From Sanguibacter sp. HDW7 (lineage in GTDB: Bacteria > Actinomycetota > Actinomycetes > Actinomycetales > Cellulomonadaceae), in assembly GCF_011300875.1 (NCBI RefSeq), contig NZ_CP049862.1, positions 3,100,001-3,164,000 of the forward strand: a stretch of DNA of 64,000 nt, given 5' to 3'. The position numbers and the translations under genes were made by a program. How positions within the stretch are numbered: the stretch's first letter is position 1; every line of letters starts with the position of its first letter. A model generated the notes under the pieces. That model was not told where the DNA came from and made no database searches. It worked only from the letters and a program-made list of their open reading frames with translations. Positions 63,475 through 64,000 of this stretch are shown here, one piece after another.

Positions 63475-64000
63475 TCAGGCGAGGCGCTGAGCCAGATGGG
63501 CGCCCGCGACCTCGAGCCAGCGGACCGGGTCGGCGAGCGAGGCCTCGGCCGAGCCCGCGAGGTGAGCCAGCTCGACGACGTCCGGGGGTTCCGCGTGAGC
63601 ACCGAGCGCGGCGGTCGTTCCCTGCTCCGCCGAGCCGACGACGAGCGCGAGCCGCACCCCTGCACGCACGGCTCGTCGCGCGACCTCGGCGGGCGCCTTG
63701 CCCGCGGCCGACTGCGCGTCGAGCCGCCCCTCCCCCGTGACGACGAGGTCCGCGCCGTCGAGCAACGCGTCGAGCCCCACGACGTCCGCGACGGCCACCG
63801 ATCCCGGCACGAGCCGCGCACCCCACGCGAGCAGGCCGAACGCCGTCCCGCCGGCAGCACCCGCGCCGGGGAGCGACGGGTCGAGGCTCGGTAGCATCCC
63901 GCGGCCATCCCGTCCTTCGTGGTCGTCGGGCCGCACGGTCATGCCGTCAGGAACGGTCCCCGACGTTCCACGTGGAACATCGGCGACCCGGGAGGCTGCG
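63475..64000 (-). CDS. Glycerate kinase, C-terminal part (cut by the window edge)
   Basis: The minus-strand frame is open to the last base of the window, so the start lies outside; about 174 residues are visible. The family motifs LPGAGAAGGTAFGLLAWGARLVPGSV and DGADLVVTGEGRLDAQSAAGKAPAEVARRA are clear. The protein phosphorylates glycerate; GEGRLDAQSAAGKAP is the ATP/glycerate-binding stretch. The first visible part (DVPRGTSGTVPDGMTVRPDDHEGRDGRGM) is less like the family. The palindrome GTTCCACGTGGAAC lies within this coding part. Confidence 0.85.
   Translation of the reverse strand, partial: AASRVADVPRGTSGTVPDGMTVRPDDHEGRDGRGMLPSLDPSLPGAGAAGGTAFGLLAWGARLVPGSVAVADVVGLDALLDGADLVVTGEGRLDAQSAAGKAPAEVARRAVRAGVRLALVVGSAEQGTTAALGAHAEPPDVVELAHLAGSAEASLADPVRWLEVAGAHLAQRLA
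63965..63978. promoter_or_regulatory. parS-like palindrome GTTCCACGTGGAAC
   Basis: A perfect 14-base palindrome inside the glycerate kinase gene. It differs from the ParB site core GTTTCACGTGAAAC by one symmetric change (T to C, A to G). It could be a degenerate chromosome-partition site or a coincidence in the codons for DVPRGT. Confidence 0.4.

Overview
This 64 kb window comes from a high-GC Gram-positive actinobacterium. GC-rich third codon positions, frequent GTG starts, ATGA/GTGA gene overlaps, a coproporphyrin-dependent heme pathway and an rRNA operon without spacer tRNAs fit the order Micrococcales, probably near Cellulomonas or Sanguibacter. The genus is an inference, not proven by the sequence. 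I see no prophage, insertion sequence, CRISPR array or tRNA gene.

Layout. 1-3.7 kb: a heme-import operon (end of a surface heme-binding protein, hmuT, hmuU, hmuV), then a tiny 41-codon ORF isolated between two strong hairpins. 4.1-8.3 kb: a secreted repeat protein, a CopD-CtaG copper membrane protein and a DUF6458 protein, all on the minus strand. 8.47-13.7 kb: a complete 16S-23S-5S operon on the minus strand with two upstream promoters. 14.3-22.7 kb: a membrane protein, a branched-chain or pyruvate-type 2-oxoacid dehydrogenase operon, a holin-like membrane protein, an HisC/Pat aminotransferase and a WXG100-like/hydrolase pair. 22.8-30.9 kb: purB, then a minus-strand run of Ppx/GppA, a DUF4353-type lipoprotein, a VTC-domain protein and DUF4956 (a possible polyphosphate module), and a secreted LGFP-repeat protein. 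31-41.6 kb: a full heme-biosynthesis island, hemA divergent from hemE-hemY, then hemQ-hemH-hemC-hemD, then hemB-hemL. 41.9-46.8 kb: an MFS transporter flanked by palindromic repeats, and a glycine-betaine type ABC operon. 47.2-50.8 kb: an HdeD-like protein and a csoR-copA copper operon behind two CsoR-type operators. 50.9-57.2 kb: an ABC exporter operon with its own small regulator, a CPBP membrane protein, and a pseudokinase-like/LPG-synthase-TM fusion. 57.4-64 kb: rpmF, an HU protein, an anti-sigma-like ATPase, a MalY/PatB aminotransferase, a HAD phosphatase, a PadR regulator pair, a P-loop kinase, a YigZ protein and the end of a glycerate kinase.

Two themes stand out. First, heme: import (hmuTUV), all steps from glutamyl-tRNA to coproheme and its decarboxylation (hemA, L, B, C, D, E, Y, H, Q) and copper handling for heme-copper oxidases (CtaG, CsoR/CopA) lie in one window. 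Second, the intergenic DNA carries a family of dispersed nested palindromes. Several share the core CCATCGAACGG while their outer arms differ. One copy sits in frame inside hemD, one carries the hemD stop codon, and tandem 72-bp palindromic units flank the MFS gene. I regard this repeat family as the most interesting undescribed signal. In addition, at least 14 genes have a -10-like hexamer 6-8 bases before the start codon, which suggests widespread leaderless transcription.
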